IMG/VR virus record: IMGVR_UViG_3300010397_000046
Span: 1-64,000 of that record
Length of the DNA: 64,000 nucleotides
Strand: one strand, 5' to 3'
Origin: a virus
Positions 14,691 through 23,046 of this stretch are shown piece after piece. A model generated the notes under the pieces. That model saw nothing but the letters and a program-made list of their open reading frames with translations, was not told the DNA's origin and searched no databases. Position 1 is the first letter of the stretch. Every line of letters begins with the position of its first letter. The translations under genes were made by a program, and so were the position numbers.

Positions 14691-14810
14691 CGCTTCAATA
14701 CATAAAAACGATTTTCGCAGAATCGTTCAGATAGTGATAGGAAGGGACTTCCCTTCTATCCAGAAAAGCCCTCAAGGTTGCTGCGAACTTCCTTGAGGGC
14801 TTTTCGTTTA
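14691..14810 (+). ncRNA. Candidate small non-coding RNA
   Basis: Between the promoter at 14657 and the HNH gene lie three consecutive hairpins: AACGATT/AATCGTT (about 14707-14726), GATAGGAAGGG/CCCTTCTATC with a bulge (about 14736-14760), and the terminator stem at 14764-14804. No open frame of note fits. Promoter, folded body and terminator in 155 bases is the layout of a bacterial or phage sRNA. A terminated leader for the HNH gene is the main alternative. Predicted by eye only. Confidence 0.5.
14764..14806 (+). terminator. Strong intrinsic terminator
   Basis: AAAAGCCCTCAAGG (14764-14777) pairs perfectly with CCTTGAGGGCTTTT (14791-14804) over 14 bases around a 13-base loop, then CGTTTATT follows. 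The A-run before and T-run after the GC stem allow function in both directions. Confidence 0.85.
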
Positions 14811-14830
14811 TTCCCTGCAAGGAGAAAGAA

Positions 14831-15307
14831 ATGATGAAATACCACGAACAGATGAAACACCCGTTGTGGCAGAAAAAACGATTAGAAGTTATGGAGCATC
14901 ATAATTTTAAATGCCAAGAATGTGAAGCTGAAGATACAACATTGCATGTGCATCATCCATTTTATAAAACAGGGGCTATGATTTGGGATTATTCAGTAGA
15001 AGAATTAAAATGCCTTTGTGAAGTGTGCCATAAGAATGAACATGCTTTAGATGAAAAGATTAAGAAATCGCTTAGTAATTTAGGAACACATCAAAAACAA
15101 ATGGTATTAGGCTATATTGATTCAGAACATTGTGCAAATAATTTATTCTTTGAAAAAGAAATAGACACTACAATAAATTTGCAGAATCCAAACTATTGCT
15201 CCGGTGTATTACATCGTTTTATATTATCAATATATTGGAAAGATTTTAAAAAAATAAATAAAATGAAAGTATCAGAACTTCTTGTTTACAGTGGGAGTAA
15301 TAAATGA
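14831..15307 (+). CDS. HNH endonuclease
   Basis: This 158-residue protein has the HNH fold signature: CQEC near residue 30, the HVHHPF metal-binding stretch, and CLCEVCHKNEH with the final zinc Cys pair and catalytic His. Free-standing HNH nucleases in phages can be homing enzymes or packaging-associated nucleases. This one is far from the terminase, so a homing or recombination role is more likely. It follows AAGGAGAAAGAA and overlaps the next gene by ATGA. Confidence 0.85.
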   Translation: MMKYHEQMKHPLWQKKRLEVMEHHNFKCQECEAEDTTLHVHHPFYKTGAMIWDYSVEELKCLCEVCHKNEHALDEKIKKSLSNLGTHQKQMVLGYIDSEHCANNLFFEKEIDTTINLQNPNYCSGVLHRFILSIYWKDFKKINKMKVSELLVYSGSNK

Positions 15308-16269
15308 GTTCTTTATATGATGTTGACTATGAGCCATTGGTAACGAGCAAACTTCTTTTTGATACATTATACTCCGAAGAAAACCCAGCAGATTTGATTG
15401 CTTTGTATATGCACTATTATTATGTTGCTAAATGGCAGCACACAAATACAGCAAGAAGCACTACGAATTACACAGCAAAAAAACTCAATTGGTCAGAAAG
15501 ACGGGTAAGACAAACTAAACAAGTCTTGATTCGTCTTGGACTTATTGAAGATAAAATCAGTCATAAAAATACAGGTAAGTTTGGAAAATCATATATCTAT
15601 GTTCGCTTTATGTACTCCGATTCCAAAGTACAAGAAGCAAAGAAAATAGCCTCTGAAAATGAATCTCACGCCCTTGCAGTTTCACGTAGACCGTCAAATC
15701 GTGATACATATGCTTTAAGTAACAATAATAAAGAATATGCTTTAAGTAACAATACTCATACACTCAAAATTTCTTCAAGAACTAAACCTATTACATCTAA
15801 AAAACCCAAAGAAATTGTTACATCAAAACAAAATATCATTTCTGAAGAGAATCAAAAAGTAATTACATCTTTGGAAAAAATAGTAAGAAAACATTCAAAA
15901 GTATCCTTACATCCGAATCATGTTACAAATTGGAATAAAAGCATTAATAAATTGTTTAAGGTGTGGAAAGGAACACATCAAGAATTATTGGAAATGTTGA
16001 AATGCTACTACCTTCATTTTGATAGTAGCAATAAATTTCATACAGTAATTTATAGTGCTGATGCTCTTTGTGAAAAAATAGATAAATTGGAATCATTTTG
16101 TAACAGGGTTAAAAATGTAGACGGTAATAGAAAGAATGTAAACACATCTGAATATAAAGAAACTAAACAATCTACATCCAAAACGGTACACGATCATTTT
16201 GATGATACAAACTATGTTGACGATGATGATCCATGTGACATAATCCCTGGTTTGAAAAGGAGGAAGTAA
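15304..16269 (+). CDS. Winged-helix protein, possible replication initiator-type
   Basis: In this 321-residue protein residues 1-105 read as a winged helix-turn-helix (NYTAKKLNWSERRVRQTKQV then LGLIEDK), a pattern common in phage replication-initiation and DnaD-like proteins. A polar linker (110-185) and a helical C-terminal domain follow, ending in an acidic tail. Position between primase and helicase genes supports a role in loading the helicase at an origin. This is inference; regulation of transcription is an alternative. Confidence 0.6.
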   Translation: MSSLYDVDYEPLVTSKLLFDTLYSEENPADLIALYMHYYYVAKWQHTNTARSTTNYTAKKLNWSERRVRQTKQVLIRLGLIEDKISHKNTGKFGKSYIYVRFMYSDSKVQEAKKIASENESHALAVSRRPSNRDTYALSNNNKEYALSNNTHTLKISSRTKPITSKKPKEIVTSKQNIISEENQKVITSLEKIVRKHSKVSLHPNHVTNWNKSINKLFKVWKGTHQELLEMLKCYYLHFDSSNKFHTVIYSADALCEKIDKLESFCNRVKNVDGNRKNVNTSEYKETKQSTSKTVHDHFDDTNYVDDDDPCDIIPGLKRRK

Positions 16270-16496
16270 TGAATAAAATGCTGCATACTTGTGTTTTTAA
16301 TATGGAACATCTGCGTATTTTTTTAAATAGATATTATTCTAGATTTGATTATATTTCCTTTTTAAGCACATCTGAAGAACAATATAAAGAAGTATTGCGT
16401 TGGGAATTTGATTATAATTGTGAATTTTCTCCAATAGTTCATTTTTGTTTCAATACATATAATCCTGAAATTCTTGATTCTGAAAGGAGATTTTAA
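16269..16496 (+). CDS. Small hypothetical protein (75 aa)
   Basis: Starts with TAATG overlap to the preceding gene. It is rich in Phe, Tyr and Asn (LNRYYSRFDYISFLSTS), with no motif recognised. Confidence 0.5.
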   Translation: MNKMLHTCVFNMEHLRIFLNRYYSRFDYISFLSTSEEQYKEVLRWEFDYNCEFSPIVHFCFNTYNPEILDSERRF

Positions 16497-16498
16497 AC

Positions 16499-16780
16499 AT
16501 GAAAGATATTCTGATGATTTGTTGTAATGGAAGCTGTTTGATAAAGGAAGTGCAAGGAGTAGTTAAAACTTTGAACATTCTTGGAATCCCTTATGAAAGT
16601 AAAGTAAAAGGCACAATCATTATTAACAATGAAATAAATGCTAAATTCATTTTGCAAGGATCAGCTATTTATGGATGTGAATTTGATACTATCTCCGATT
16701 GTGGAAATTGTGACATTAATCAGGAATATGCTGAATTTCTTAAAACTCGTTTGAAAATCCCCATTATTGGGGGAATATGA
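16499..16780 (+). CDS. Small hypothetical protein (93 aa)
   Basis: Begins MKDILMICCNGSCLIKEVQG, an alternating strand-helix pattern with a CCNGSC motif, and has further Cys at CDTISDCGNC. The spacing could hold a metal or disulfide-type site. It follows GAAAGGAGATTTTAAAC. Not recognised. Confidence 0.5.
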   Translation: MKDILMICCNGSCLIKEVQGVVKTLNILGIPYESKVKGTIIINNEINAKFILQGSAIYGCEFDTISDCGNCDINQEYAEFLKTRLKIPIIGGI

Positions 16781-16783
16781 TAT

Positions 16784-17050
16784 ATGTCATGGAAAAGGAA
16801 ATTCATTTTAAACAATCACAGGGAAGTTGTTCAAAAGAAATGGGCAGGATTCAAACAAGATAATTGGGAAGTGCTTGATGAACCTGTGAAGAGAAACAGA
16901 GAAGGTCAGATTTATCTAAGTTGTAAATGTCTTTGTGGAAATAGAAGGTACATTCGGATGTATGATCTAAGCGGAGGAAATACTAAATCTTGTGGATGTT
17001 TGCATAATAAGGGCGGGAACATGTCAGGTGAATCAATTAAGTTATTTTGA
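16784..17050 (+). CDS. Zinc-binding protein related to HNH-associated domains (88 aa)
   Basis: The core CKCLCGNRRYIRMYDLSG and KSCGCL match a Cys-rich module often found in phage HNH or AP2-type homing proteins (CxCxCG...SCGC). Here it stands alone, without nuclease residues, so it may be a remnant of a homing enzyme or a stand-alone DNA-binding module. Confidence 0.6.
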   Translation: MSWKRKFILNNHREVVQKKWAGFKQDNWEVLDEPVKRNREGQIYLSCKCLCGNRRYIRMYDLSGGNTKSCGCLHNKGGNMSGESIKLF

Positions 17051-17063
17051 ATAGGAGTGTTTC

Positions 17064-18584
17064 GTGGTCAAGCGTAAGAAAATAAATTCCAAGATTGAAC
17101 AAGAAATATTGACAGGGATGATAATGTCTGATGAATTTCTAAGGGACATTATTCCAATTTATTCGGCTGATTTAATGGACATTTCTTTTGCTCCTGTTAT
17201 TGCTAAATGGTGTATTGACTATTTCAAGCAGTACAACAGAGCTATCAAAAAAGACATACAGGAAGTTTTTGATTCATGGGCAAGAAGCAACAAAGAAGAA
17301 GAAAAAGTAGAGTTTGTGGAAAAGTTCCTGATGAATTTGTCAGAGGAATATTCTCACGCTGATAAGTTTAATGCTCAATACCTTTTGGATAAAGCAGTAA
17401 AACACTTCAAAAAGAAGTCTTACAAGAATCTTGCACAAGATTTGATCTACTGCGTTGAAGAAGATAACTTGGATGATGCCGATACGGTCTTTCAGGAGTT
17501 TCAAAAGATAGAGAAAGGGTCTACGGTAGGTATCAATCCGTTTGACGATTCTGAGGCAATCCAAAAGGCATTTGAAGGAAAGCAAGAACCGTTGTTCAAA
17601 GTCTCTGGAGCATTAGGCCGATTAATCAATGATGAATTGTGCAGAGATTCATTCATAGCATTGATGGGACCAGAGAAGAGGGGGAAGACATGGTGGCTAA
17701 TGTTCTTTGCAATGCAAGCGCATAGAGGTAGATGCAATGTTGCAATGTTTCAGGTTGGGGATATGTCTGAATCACAGATGGTCAGAAGGCAGCACATTTC
17801 ATTGTCCAAGAAATCGGACTTGAAAAGATATTGTGGAGAATTGAAAATCCCTGTTCTTGATTGCAAACACAATCAGGAAGATGATTGCAACAAGAAATAC
17901 AGAACATCCAAACACGGCTGTATGGAAGATGGGAAAGTAGTTCCTTATGAGGAAGCAGTTGATTATGTTCCTTGTACGGAATGCCTGAAGAAAAACCCAA
18001 AGTATTATGAAGGTGCTGTTTGGCATATGATTAGGCCGGAAGTAGAACCTTTAACATGGAGAGAAGCATATAAAAAAGGTCAGGAGTATAATAAAAGGGT
18101 AAGAGCAAAGGCATTTAAACTTGCTACATTTCCAAATGATTCAATTTCTGTATCAGGGATTTGCAGGGTGCTTGATTCATGGGAAAGAACAGAAGGGTTT
18201 GTTCCTGATGTTGTTGTTATTGACTATGCTGATATTCTTGCGCCTGAAAGTTTGAAGGAGGAATTCAGGCACCAAGAGAACACTAAATGGAAAAGACTTA
18301 GAAGATTATCCCAAGAGCGTCATATTTGCCTTATAACAGCAACACAGACTAACAGGGAGTCATACGGGGTGAAGCGGATTGAATTGAAACACGCAGGGGA
18401 AGACAAGCGTAAATTTGCACATCCAACAGCTATCTTTGCATTGAATCAGGAGAATGAAGAAATGTTGCAGGGTGTCATGAGAGTTTCTCCATTACTTATC
18501 AGGGAGAATGCTTATAATGCAAATTATGATGTTCATGTTTTACAATGTCTCCAAATTGGAGCACCATATTTGGGCAGTTTTTAA
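17064..18584 (+). CDS. DnaB/RecA-fold replicative helicase with Cys-rich insertion
   Basis: The start is GTG (VKRKKINSKIEQEIL), seven bases after TAGGAGTG. Residues 8-150 are a helical DnaB-N-like region. Walker A GPEKRGKT at 202-209 and Walker B VVVIDYAD at 383-390 define a RecA-fold ATPase, and ITATQTNRE near 424-432 is the DnaB-type sensor. Between them, residues 267-307 carry Cys267, His269, Cys275, Cys286, Cys304 and Cys307, an apparent zinc-binding insertion not present in standard DnaB. It probably unwinds DNA at the fork together with the primase at 13369. Confidence 0.8.
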   Translation: MVKRKKINSKIEQEILTGMIMSDEFLRDIIPIYSADLMDISFAPVIAKWCIDYFKQYNRAIKKDIQEVFDSWARSNKEEEKVEFVEKFLMNLSEEYSHADKFNAQYLLDKAVKHFKKKSYKNLAQDLIYCVEEDNLDDADTVFQEFQKIEKGSTVGINPFDDSEAIQKAFEGKQEPLFKVSGALGRLINDELCRDSFIALMGPEKRGKTWWLMFFAMQAHRGRCNVAMFQVGDMSESQMVRRQHISLSKKSDLKRYCGELKIPVLDCKHNQEDDCNKKYRTSKHGCMEDGKVVPYEEAVDYVPCTECLKKNPKYYEGAVWHMIRPEVEPLTWREAYKKGQEYNKRVRAKAFKLATFPNDSISVSGICRVLDSWERTEGFVPDVVVIDYADILAPESLKEEFRHQENTKWKRLRRLSQERHICLITATQTNRESYGVKRIELKHAGEDKRKFAHPTAIFALNQENEEMLQGVMRVSPLLIRENAYNANYDVHVLQCLQIGAPYLGSF

Positions 18585-18598
18585 AAGGAGAGTACATA

Positions 18599-18862
18599 AT
18601 GAAAAAGATATTTAAGTACAAATTGATGATAACAGGATTGCAAACTGTAGTGATGCCAAAAGATGCGGAAATACTATCAGTACAAGTACAGTATAATGAT
18701 ATTTGCATTTGGGCATTAGTAGACCCCAAAAATGAATTAATCGAGAGAGGTTTTAACATATTTGGCACAGGTCATGAAATACCTGAAACAGTAGGCAAAT
18801 ATATAGGAACTTTTCAAATAGATGATGGAAGGCTTGTTTTTCATCTTTTTGAATTTGAATAA
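18599..18862 (+). CDS. DUF7352-like small phage protein (87 aa)
   Basis: The start at 18599 (MKKIFKYKLMITGLQTVVMP) follows AAAAGGAGAGTACATA. The pattern F-YKL-I---Q-V-MP--AEILSVQVQ and the late GTGHEIP---GKYIGTFQ are typical of a small, widespread phage family annotated as DUF7352; name from memory. All-beta fold likely, role unknown. Confidence 0.7.
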   Translation: MKKIFKYKLMITGLQTVVMPKDAEILSVQVQYNDICIWALVDPKNELIERGFNIFGTGHEIPETVGKYIGTFQIDDGRLVFHLFEFE

Positions 18863-18926
18863 ACACAACAAAAACAAGAACCTAATAAACACTGACAAAT
18901 TAATTTCAAAAACTCAATATTTATTG

Positions 18927-18960
18927 TTGACAAGGTAAAAACCTTATTGTATACCTTGTC
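18927..18960 (+). promoter_or_regulatory. Promoter overlapped by a 9-bp inverted repeat (operator candidate)
   Basis: TTGACA (18927-18932), a 17-base spacer and TATACC (18950-18955) form a sigma70-type promoter. GACAAGGTA (18929-18937) and TACCTTGTC (18952-18960) are perfect inverted repeats covering both promoter boxes, centred 23 bases apart, about two helical turns. A dimeric regulator bound here would block RNA polymerase. The promoter would drive the genes at 18990 and 19166. Confidence 0.6.
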
Positions 18961-18989
18961 CATAGAATTAACACTCAAAAGGAGGTTAG

Positions 18990-19127
18990 ATGAACAAGTT
19001 AAGGGAGCATTTGAAGGAAGGGAAGGAAGACGCACCCCCATGTGAAGTTAAGAAAGGCTGCCCACCCTCATGCAATTGCACACATATTTTGAACAAAGGT
19101 AATAGAATTCACGGAAGAAATAAATAA
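18990..19127 (+). CDS. Small Cys-rich protein (45 aa)
   Basis: Starts MNKLREHLKEGKEDAPPCEV behind AAAAGGAGGTTAG, the first gene after a clear promoter. Four Cys (C18, C24, C28, C30) in KGCPPSCNC could bind one zinc. Not recognised. It could be the regulator of its own promoter, but it has no helix-turn-helix. Confidence 0.55.
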   Translation: MNKLREHLKEGKEDAPPCEVKKGCPPSCNCTHILNKGNRIHGRNK

Positions 19128-19165
19128 AATTTGCAGCACTATCAAATGAAAAGGGGACAAACAAA

Positions 19166-20308
19166 ATGGCTAAGAAAGTAAAAGTAAGTCGGGAAGAACT
19201 GGTAGCATTTGCTCGTGAAATGAATGAAGTTATGGGACTTGATCCTGCAATCAGTCTCAAGAAATCTGTCACTGATGAAGAACTTCTGGAAAACATTATG
19301 TCAGAAGGCGTTGATAACATCTACGCTACTGATTTTGAAGAAGATGAAGAAGATGATGAAAAGGTCATTTTCTCCGATGAAGCAAAGAAAACAATGAAAA
19401 AATTGGGTATTGAAGTTGTAGCAGCAGAAACGGAAGAAGAACCGGAAGAAGTTGAAGAAGAAAAACCGGCAAAGAAAGGCAAAGCAAAAAAAGAAGAAGT
19501 TGAAGAGGAAGTGCCCAAAAAAGGTAAGGGTAAAAAAGTTGAACCGGAAGAAGAACCGGAAGAAGAGAAGCCGGTTAAAAAGGGTAAGAAAAAACCTGAA
19601 CCGGAGCCGGAACCTGAAGAAGATGTAGAAGTAACGGAAGATGTAATCAATGAAATGGCGTATGATGATCTTCTGGAACTCGTAACCGAAAAAGAGCTTG
19701 ATATTGATACTGATGATTTCCCCAAAAAGAAAGTTAAAGCGTTGCGGGAAGCAATCATTGAAGCACTCTTCAGCGAAGAAGAAGCATTGACGGCAGACGA
19801 TGTTATGGGTATGGAATACAAAGACCTCGTTGAACTTGTAACCATAAAGGAACTCGACATTGATGTTGATGAATTCCCCAAAAAGAAAGCCGTGAAACTT
19901 GCTGAAGCAATCATTGAAGCCCTTGAACTGACCGAAGAAGAACCTGAAGAGGAAGAAAAGCCGGTTAAGAAGGGGAAAACAAAGAAAGAAGAAGTGGAAG
20001 AAGAAGCCCCCAAGAAAAAAGGAACAACGGAAAAAGGGAAAGCACTTGCTGAATCGAATGCTGCCAAAAAAGAGCGGCTTGCCGAGAGCAAGAAGGAAAA
20101 AAAGAAAGATCGCAAATCAAGGGAGGAAGTTTTCATGTCCCTGATGAAAGATAAAAAGCCACACAGCAAAGAAGAAATGTTGAAAAGCCAGCTTGAAGAT
20201 TACGGTGGGTCTGATTCGTGGGCTGTATACACCGTCAACTCTTACATCAGAATGCTGACCTTCTTTGGAATCATCGAAGAGAAAAAAGGGAAATACGTTC
20301 TCTGTTAG
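19166..20308 (+). CDS. Highly charged protein with two HeH/SAP-like repeats and winged-helix C-terminus
   Basis: In this 380-residue protein residues 1-50 form a small helical domain. Residues 85-155 and 255-315 are Glu/Lys/Pro repeats, probably disordered. Residues 157-202 and 207-254 are two copies of a 45-residue module (MAYDDLLELVTEKELDID and MEYKDLVELVTIKELDID, each ending PKKK...AIIEAL) that resembles HeH/LEM/SAP-type nucleic-acid-binding motifs. Residues 318-380 share the C-terminal domain of the protein at 2160. The same 45-residue module occurs once in the SSB at 32064. A DNA-organising or replication-scaffolding role is likely but unproven. Confidence 0.75.
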   Translation: MAKKVKVSREELVAFAREMNEVMGLDPAISLKKSVTDEELLENIMSEGVDNIYATDFEEDEEDDEKVIFSDEAKKTMKKLGIEVVAAETEEEPEEVEEEKPAKKGKAKKEEVEEEVPKKGKGKKVEPEEEPEEEKPVKKGKKKPEPEPEPEEDVEVTEDVINEMAYDDLLELVTEKELDIDTDDFPKKKVKALREAIIEALFSEEEALTADDVMGMEYKDLVELVTIKELDIDVDEFPKKKAVKLAEAIIEALELTEEEPEEEEKPVKKGKTKKEEVEEEAPKKKGTTEKGKALAESNAAKKERLAESKKEKKKDRKSREEVFMSLMKDKKPHSKEEMLKSQLEDYGGSDSWAVYTVNSYIRMLTFFGIIEEKKGKYVLC

Positions 20309-20332
20309 TATTCAGTTGAATTCTGTTTAGTG

Positions 20333-20371
20333 AAACACCTTGTACCTTAGTTTTGGTACAAGGTGTTTTTT
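20333..20371 (+). terminator. Intrinsic terminator
   Basis: AAACACCTTGTACC (20333-20346) pairs perfectly with GGTACAAGGTGTTT (20355-20368) around an 8-base loop, followed by T residues to 20371. It begins 25 bases after the charged-protein gene and separates it from the methyltransferase gene. Confidence 0.88.
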
Positions 20372-20389
20372 CGGACTTGGAGACAATGA

Positions 20390-21178
20390 ATGAAAAAGAT
20401 TATTGGCCCTTGCGCCCTGTATTATGCAAATACGTTTGATGTTCTTCCTGAACTGGAAACGGATTCTGTTAATTGGTGCGTAACATCCCCTCCATACAAT
20501 TTGCGAAAAGTAAATTCCGATCCAAAGAAATCTAAGTCCAAAATCAATTTGAAACGTGCAGAAGTATATGAACAATGGTATGACGATGAAATGCCAGAAA
20601 ATCTATATCAGAAGGAACAGAAGCAGTTGATAAAACAATTGCTGCGTATCTGTACCGATTCAATCTTTTATAATCACATGATAAGATATAACAGCAATCT
20701 GGAAAGGGGGTATATACATCCTTTAGAATGGCTTAGAGCATTTCCTATCTGGACAGAAATCATTTGGGATAAATGCGGGGCTAATGCCCCTCCTACTCAC
20801 CGTTATGCAACTTCACATGAATTGATATATCAAATACAAAAGCCGAGAAAAGCTGATAAGTCTTTAGGGATACTTGATGTTTGGAGAATCCCCATGCAAT
20901 CAGGAACAGGTCATGTTTGTTCCTTTCCTGAAAAGCTAGTACATAATTGTCTTTCCCCTCATGCGGCTTTGGAGGACATTGTAATTGATCCCTATATGGG
21001 TTCAGGTACGGTGGGGGTAGTAGCTATTGAACTTGGGTTGAACTTCATTGGAATTGAAAACAAAAAAGAAAACTTCAAATTATCCTGTTCACGAATACAG
21101 AAAGCATATGATAAGCAGAGTTCTTCATTAGGATTTATCACCAGAACACATTCATCTGATGGAAGAAAATCTAAATAA
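20390..21178 (+). CDS. Site-specific DNA methyltransferase (beta class)
   Basis: The 262-residue enzyme has the catalytic motif TSPPYN near residue 33 at the N-terminus and the SAM-binding motif DPYMGSGTVG near residue 204, the order of beta-class N4-cytosine or N6-adenine methyltransferases. No restriction endonuclease is adjacent, so it is an orphan enzyme. In phages these usually protect the genome from host restriction. It starts right after a terminator, behind TTGGAGACA. Its promoter is not obvious. Confidence 0.88.
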   Translation: MKKIIGPCALYYANTFDVLPELETDSVNWCVTSPPYNLRKVNSDPKKSKSKINLKRAEVYEQWYDDEMPENLYQKEQKQLIKQLLRICTDSIFYNHMIRYNSNLERGYIHPLEWLRAFPIWTEIIWDKCGANAPPTHRYATSHELIYQIQKPRKADKSLGILDVWRIPMQSGTGHVCSFPEKLVHNCLSPHAALEDIVIDPYMGSGTVGVVAIELGLNFIGIENKKENFKLSCSRIQKAYDKQSSSLGFITRTHSSDGRKSK

Positions 21179-21191
21179 AGGAGAAAACAAA

Positions 21192-21554
21192 ATGGCCTGT
21201 TGCACAAAACATTGGGATCAATTGAAGAAATCAATTGAAAAAAAAGGCATGAAAGACCTGATAGCAAAGAATGGCGAAGAATGTGCCCAAAGAATGACTG
21301 AAGGTAAATTTGAACCTCTGATGGGTGCCTTAATGTCCATCATCACATTTACTATGGATAATATTGATAAAACTGAAGCCTCTGAAGAAGAAAAGAATAA
21401 GTTAAAAATGGAAACAATTATTGGTTGTCCTCTTTGCATAGTAAACAGCACTAAGAACGGACAAGAAATTGTTGATAATTGGATCGACGGTTCAACTACT
21501 GATATGCTGATGTATGCAATTGAAAATAACCTTGTTGAAGCAACTACACACTAA
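21192..21554 (+). CDS. Hypothetical helical protein (120 aa)
   Basis: The start at 21192 (MACCTKHWDQLKKSIEKKGM) follows AAAGGAGAAAACAAA; an earlier ATG at 21159 lies inside the methyltransferase gene. Mostly alpha-helical, with a CCxxH start and a GCPLC motif near residue 81 that could together bind a metal. Not recognised. Confidence 0.6.
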   Translation: MACCTKHWDQLKKSIEKKGMKDLIAKNGEECAQRMTEGKFEPLMGALMSIITFTMDNIDKTEASEEEKNKLKMETIIGCPLCIVNSTKNGQEIVDNWIDGSTTDMLMYAIENNLVEATTH

Positions 21555-21568
21555 AAGGAGAAACAAAC

Positions 21569-22030
21569 ATGAATACATCAAATGGAACAACTAAATCACT
21601 GACACTTGGAATGATGGCCGGCTTATCACAATCTTTTCAATCTATTCCTAGATCAATTTTCAAATCAATGTATGAAATGTACGGCAAGCGCAAACAAAAG
21701 AAACAGTATGATAGGCTTCTTGCACATCATCACTACTCAATGAGGGTAACAGGAACTACAGGTAATGATACTCTTTTGGAAGATTTTAGTGGCAAGCCTT
21801 ACAGAATGTGTGGGGCAACAGGAAAGATTACCCGTGAATTTGACAAAGGGGAATCAAAGAAAGTTCGTGCCAAACGTCACAGACAAGCCCGTAGGGAAAG
21901 AGTTATTGCTGTTTGTGACTACTTCCTTGCTCCTCGCAATTATACGATTGGAAAGAGGCGTTTAGCTGGTCTGGAGCAATTTATTGCAGATCATAAAGAA
22001 GTAAGATCCCGTATAGGAGTTCCAGCATGA
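21569..22030 (+). CDS. Basic hypothetical protein (153 aa)
   Basis: Rich in Arg, Lys and His, with KRKQKKQYDRLLAHHHYSMR and KKVRAKRHRQARRERV stretches that suggest nucleic-acid contact. It follows AAAAGGAGAAACAAAC and overlaps the sliding clamp gene by ATGA, so the two are co-translated. No family recognised. Confidence 0.6.
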   Translation: MNTSNGTTKSLTLGMMAGLSQSFQSIPRSIFKSMYEMYGKRKQKKQYDRLLAHHHYSMRVTGTTGNDTLLEDFSGKPYRMCGATGKITREFDKGESKKVRAKRHRQARRERVIAVCDYFLAPRNYTIGKRRLAGLEQFIADHKEVRSRIGVPA

Positions 22031-23043
22031 AGATCAATCGCTTGGACTTAATCAAAGCACTTCAGGCAGTAATGCCTGGGTTGTCTCAAAAAGAAATTAT
22101 AGAACAATCAACAGCATTCGTGTTCACAAAAACTGGATACGTTGTAACCTATAATGATGAAATTGCTGTGTCACATCCAGTAGAAGTTGATTTTGTGGGT
22201 GCTGTTCCGGCAAAAGAATTTTTCGCTCTTGTAAATAAAGTGAAGACTGAAGAAATCGAATTGGAAATAAAAGATAATGAATTGTTGTTGAAAGGTAGTA
22301 GGGCAAAAGCCGGATTGCGAATTGATAAAAAGATCATTCTTCCAATTCTTACCCTTGCACAACCTGAAGAAGAAGATTGGAAGAAAGTCCCTGCAAATTT
22401 CTGTGAAGCAATCTCCTTCTGTCTGTTTTCAGTCAGTAGGGAAGTAAGTAAACCGATTATCAATTGTATTCATGTTCATAAAGGCAAGGTTGAATCAACG
22501 GATAACAACAGAGTAACGCAATATGACATGGGAGCCGTCAAAAAGGCGTTTGAGGATCATACCTTGATCCCTGCTCATGCTGTTAAGGCAATTGTAAATA
22601 ACAAGCCTACACATTACGCTAAGACGGATGGATGGTTACACTTCACGAATAAAGATGATGTTACATTCTCTTGTCGCATTTTTGAAGATGATTTCCCCGA
22701 TGCTTCTGCATTCTTTGCTCAAAAAGGAGGGTCTATTGAATTTCCAAAAACATTGAATGATGTTCTTGACAAGGCGGTTATTTTCAGCAATGGGGAGCGT
22801 GTCACAATTCTGTTGTCTGGAAATCGTATGACAGTTTCATCAGAAGGTGTTTCTGGATGGTTCAAAGAAGATGTACGGGCTGAATATAAAGGGGAAGATG
22901 TTTCATTTGACATCTATCCTGAATTCATGAAAAGCATTATGAAGATAACGAACAAAGCGGAAATTTGTGCAAAGGTTCTGAAGTTCATTGGGGATAACTT
23001 TATTCATGTTGTTGCTCTTGTGAAGTCAAAAAAGAAGGAGTGA
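22027..23043 (+). CDS. DNA polymerase III beta-type sliding clamp
   Basis: This 338-residue protein shows the three-fold clamp architecture: LIKALQAVMPGLSQKEII at the start, a middle domain with INCIHVHKGKVESTDNNRV (the usual 'i.f...g..l.l.atD..r' clamp signature), and a third domain ending IHVVALV. Sliding clamps encircle DNA and tether the polymerase. A clamp loader gene lies at 29728, so the phage carries its own processivity system beside a family A polymerase, which is unusual. Confidence 0.85.
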   Translation: MKINRLDLIKALQAVMPGLSQKEIIEQSTAFVFTKTGYVVTYNDEIAVSHPVEVDFVGAVPAKEFFALVNKVKTEEIELEIKDNELLLKGSRAKAGLRIDKKIILPILTLAQPEEEDWKKVPANFCEAISFCLFSVSREVSKPIINCIHVHKGKVESTDNNRVTQYDMGAVKKAFEDHTLIPAHAVKAIVNNKPTHYAKTDGWLHFTNKDDVTFSCRIFEDDFPDASAFFAQKGGSIEFPKTLNDVLDKAVIFSNGERVTILLSGNRMTVSSEGVSGWFKEDVRAEYKGEDVSFDIYPEFMKSIMKITNKAEICAKVLKFIGDNFIHVVALVKSKKKE

Positions 23044-23046
23044 TAA

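Noticed and set aside
19321-20169. Long minus-strand frame of 282 codons
   Set aside because: It is the antisense of the Glu/Lys-rich gene at 19166; GAA/AAG-rich coding DNA gives long Ser/Phe-rich antisense frames. The plus-strand gene has a clear site and paralogous domains.
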